Source: Tridacna crocea (lineage: Eukaryota > Mollusca > Bivalvia > Cardiida > Cardiidae). From it: a stretch of DNA of 64,000 bases. The DNA lies in contig OX031071.1 in the NCBI GenBank assembly GCA_943736015.1, forward strand, positions 10,202,119 to 10,266,118, in the 5' to 3' direction. The position numbers and the translations under genes are program-made. Below the pieces are notes generated by a model that saw only the letters and a program-made list of their open reading frames with translations, was not told the origin of the DNA and made no database searches. Positions 61,517 to 64,000 of the stretch are shown here, piece after piece; position 1 is the first letter of the stretch; every line of letters starts with the position of its first letter.

Positions 61517-61976
61517 ACAAGAGGACCATGATGGTCCTATATCGCTCACCTGAGTACTAAGCAGGAAAGGTCTACAATGAAGATAAATACCAAATATCAA
61601 AGTTCAAGGTCAAATAATTCTGACAGGGTATATAACTGAAGATTTTTAAAGTTTTCCTTCTTTGTTCCTATGTTTCAAACTTGTGACCCCTGGGGCAGGG
61701 CCAGTTTTGACCCAAGGGGCATCATATGAACAATCTTGGTAGAAGACGACTAGGAGATGCTACATACCAAATATCATAGCTCTATGCCTTGTAGTTTCAA
61801 AGAAGAAGATTTTCAAAGATTTTGCTATTTTTTCCTTTTGGTTCCAATGGCAACCAGAGTTATGGCTGGAATTCAATCTCTTGACGGACAACACACGACG
61901 GACGACGCACAATGGACGATGGACATTTGGCGATCACAAAAGCTTACCATGAGTATTTCATGCTCAGGTGAGCTAT
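61517..61976 (-). mobile_element. minimal complete HINE-B (460 bp)
   Basis: Tail (inverted) AACAAGAGGACCATGATGGT and ATATCGCTCACCTGAGTA; one to two B units; head GAGTATTTCATGCTC beside AGGTGAGCTATAAA. Both termini are present with almost no internal array. Confidence 0.88.
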
Positions 61977-62139
61977 AAAGTGCAAAAATCATGGACATTA
62001 AGAAACATATCAAGAAACTAATAATCAGAAATCATATGAAATACTGTTATAATTCACAATTAGACATAAATCATGGACAATGATATAACAATCTGGAGAT
62101 AAGCATACTCAATTTATGCGCAATTATATAACAATGGCA

Positions 62140-62300
62140 GATATGGCATGCAACACGCCAATAGGGGCTTTTGGACATTTGCGTACACTGTCATCTCCGA
62201 TCAGTTTCGGTTTAGCCTGTGTGGACTGCACAGGCTTACCCCAAATGATACTTTATGCAAATGTCAAATTACACCTTTTTGCATGTTAATAGCCACAGAA
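62140..62300. repeat. Repeat J copy 2
   Basis: GGCATGCAACACGCCAATAG, GGACATTTGCGTACACTGTC, GGACTGCACAGGCTTACCCC, TTATGCAAATGTCAAATTAC, TTTTTGCATGTTAATAGCC: inverted ends around an inner inverted repeat (AGCCTGTGTGGACTGCACAGGCT). Confidence 0.65.
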
Positions 62301-63639
62301 ACAAAATATCAGACAACCATATAACAAATCAGAGATTATGGACAACAAAATCCATATAACTTACTGCAGAAATAGAGCTAGACTCTTCCAGCAAACAAAT
62401 TTTAGACCATCAAAAATGAAATTATTTTTCGGATAAACATCCTATATTAGCAGTATCTATTTCATTTAACTAACTGTTCAGAGAGAGTTTTCAATAAATG
62501 CAAGAATTCATTTTTAGAATGATGTAGTAACTTTCCTATTACTTGTATCTGCTTCGCACAATGTAATTTAACATCTTGCTTGAACTTTGGTCTCACACTG
62601 TTAAAATTTTTTTTAATGGCTCAAAGCAAGCACAAGCATCAGGAAAGACACAACATAATATTTCTTTAATGAAACTGTGACTCTTTACAATATAACAAAT
62701 TTTTTTTCCCTTTAATTTTTATACTACAGTAAAACCTTTGTAGTTTAGAGCCCAATGGACTGAAATTTTTATACAAACAATAGTTTGTTAAAAAAGTGTG
62801 TCTGTGTTTGGCTATTTACAGTGCTGTATACACAAACAGACAATTGGATTTACACAGCATGTCTTGCAGTACACTCCTTTTACGGCTTTGGTTCCATAGA
62901 TAATCTAAGCTTTTTTCCCTGCCAAATCCAATATGGATTTATTGAGAGTAGCTGCCAGTAAGCAAAAACATAGTAACCTACACTTTGACTACTAGCAATT
63001 TTACCATAAAACATCATTAAAGCCTATCAAATAGCGCAATTCAAAAATTCTGTTGTGGGGTTCCTCCAGACCATCCTAGCTAGCCATGCCCCTGACTGAT
63101 CATTTTTATAAAATGTACCTTATCAATCCATTTCAATACTATTTTTAGAATATATCAGTTATTGTTAGAAAAATTACATCTTTTTACACAACCAAATTAT
63201 TTTTAGATATGCCACTTACAATTTGACATACTACTTACCTGTTGACATTTGAATTATTCTAGGCAAAATCACGAACTACTTCTGATGACTTAAAAGAGCA
63301 ACAGCTGAGAGATACATGATAGTCTCCCTTTGCTCATGAAAATGTTTTTCAAAAAATTAGCAGTTGCTTGTTATATACCAATTTTTCCTTTCTCCATAAT
63401 GTTTGAAAAAGTTGTAAAATGTTTGGTTTTAAGAAGCTGTACAAAGGTATAACCATCTTAACACTTCTGGTGCAACATGGAATGAAATTTCGTATTAGTT
63501 GATAAAAGATTTATACTGATATAATATTTTAGCACATTTCCAACCAACCAGAAATTCCTTGGATGTCCATCTTGAAATTATTTGTTGATATATTTGTTAG
63601 TTTTCAGAAAGGGGAGATCAATATTATCTCCCTTTGTAA
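62301..63639. other. no gene or assigned repeat
   Basis: AT-rich, with one phrase CTACAGTAAAACCTTTGTAG at about 62725 that is self-complementary. No exon or repeat family recognised. Confidence 0.4.
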
Positions 63640-64000
63640 TGACCAGCAATTTCAGAGAAGAAGAATTTTTAAGAATTTCTTTTTGCCCTGTAGTGCAAGT
63701 AGCCCCATTCAACAGAGCCATGTTTCTTGATGGATCAAAATTTCGCAAACACTATTTGAAAAAAGTCATCCAAGGAAAATCTGTGTGAAATTATTTAAAA
63801 ATCTGATCAGCGGTTTCAGAGAAGAAGAATCTTTAAGGATTTCATTTCCCTATAGTGCAAGAAGCCCCCATTTACCAGAGCCATGTTTCTAGACAGATCA
63901 AAATTTTGCAAACGATTTACAAGTAGGGTCGCCCAAGGAACATCTCTGTGAAATTATTTCAAAATCTGACCAGCGATTTCAGAGAAGAAGATTTTTAAAG
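63640..64000 (-). mobile_element. HINE-A copy 14, running off the window
   Basis: At least two minus-strand A units (AGTGCAAGTAGCCCCATTCA, AAGGAACATCTCTGTG). Tail absent; the head would lie beyond 64000. Confidence 0.82.

Noticed and set aside
62725-62760. Tc1/pogo-type terminus at CTACAGTAAAACCTTTGTAG
   Set aside because: Only a short self-complementary phrase; no partner terminus or TA-bounded element found.

Overview
This window is animal nuclear DNA, AT-rich and almost wholly made of interspersed repeats. I find no bacterial operon structure, no rRNA and no intact tRNA gene. The repeat types (rolling-circle elements carrying about 166-bp internal tandem arrays like the 'pearl' class of bivalves, hairpin MITEs, palindromic foldback MITEs, an 86-bp satellite) point to a bivalve mollusc. 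That assignment is inference; I could not run a database search.

The only convincing host gene is a small two-exon gene on the + strand (coding 32813-32957 and 34567-34631) for a 69-residue cAMP-dependent protein kinase inhibitor (PKI family). It has the pseudosubstrate core FIASGRTGRRNA and a positional match to the PKI nuclear export signal. Its intron and both flanks are full of MITEs. Everything else that translates into 60-145 residue frames is repeat sequence.

Names used below. TH-A: a TTAA-flanked MITE of about 220-230 bp with ends TTAACYCWTTACCA and a central near-perfect hairpin of about 66 bp centred on CTGGTNACCAG; about 75 full or partial copies by my reading. '+' means the copy reads CACACAATCC at its left end and TTTTGTCGTTTGGTAA at its right end. 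TH-B: a related TTAA hairpin MITE, 3 copies. Element C: an element of about 517 bp with TIRs beginning AGGTGG and TTAA duplications, 3 copies. HINE-A and HINE-B: two Helentron-type non-autonomous rolling-circle families sharing a head (TTAGCTCACCTGAGCAC) and a tail (TCAGGTGAGC, then a GGCC- or GACC-rich hairpin, then TCTTGTT), with internal arrays of 166-bp (A) or 167-bp (B) units. PAL-H: a palindromic MITE of about 200 bp. E, F, FB, G and J: smaller repeat families. SAT86: an 86-bp satellite.

Layout. 1-9 kb: element C, TH-A/TH-B, FB, F and E, with multiple nesting. 9-15 kb: HINE-A copies and TH-A, with element C inside a HINE. 15-22 kb: dense TH-A chains, a roughly 90-bp tandem array (17.57-18.47 kb), HINE-A, and a 52-bp array grown from a TH-A end. 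22-27 kb: HINE-A and tRNA-like SINE pieces. 27-32.7 kb: TH-A chains and HINE-A, ending in a G-rich minisatellite. 32.8-35.3 kb: the PKI gene. 36-43.6 kb: a near-continuous HINE-A/HINE-B head-to-tail block. 43.6-49.4 kb: TH-A, with a 2-kb HINE-B inside one copy. 49.4-51.4 kb: SAT86 with an embedded TH-A amplified as a higher-order repeat. 51.4-55.7 kb: minus-strand HINE-B/A copies and a 280-bp duplication. 56-64 kb: TH-A remnants, J, a minimal HINE-B and sparse sequence.

The main biological content is a record of transposition: many insertions have a sister copy in the window that shows the unoccupied site, so target-site rules and relative order can be read directly.
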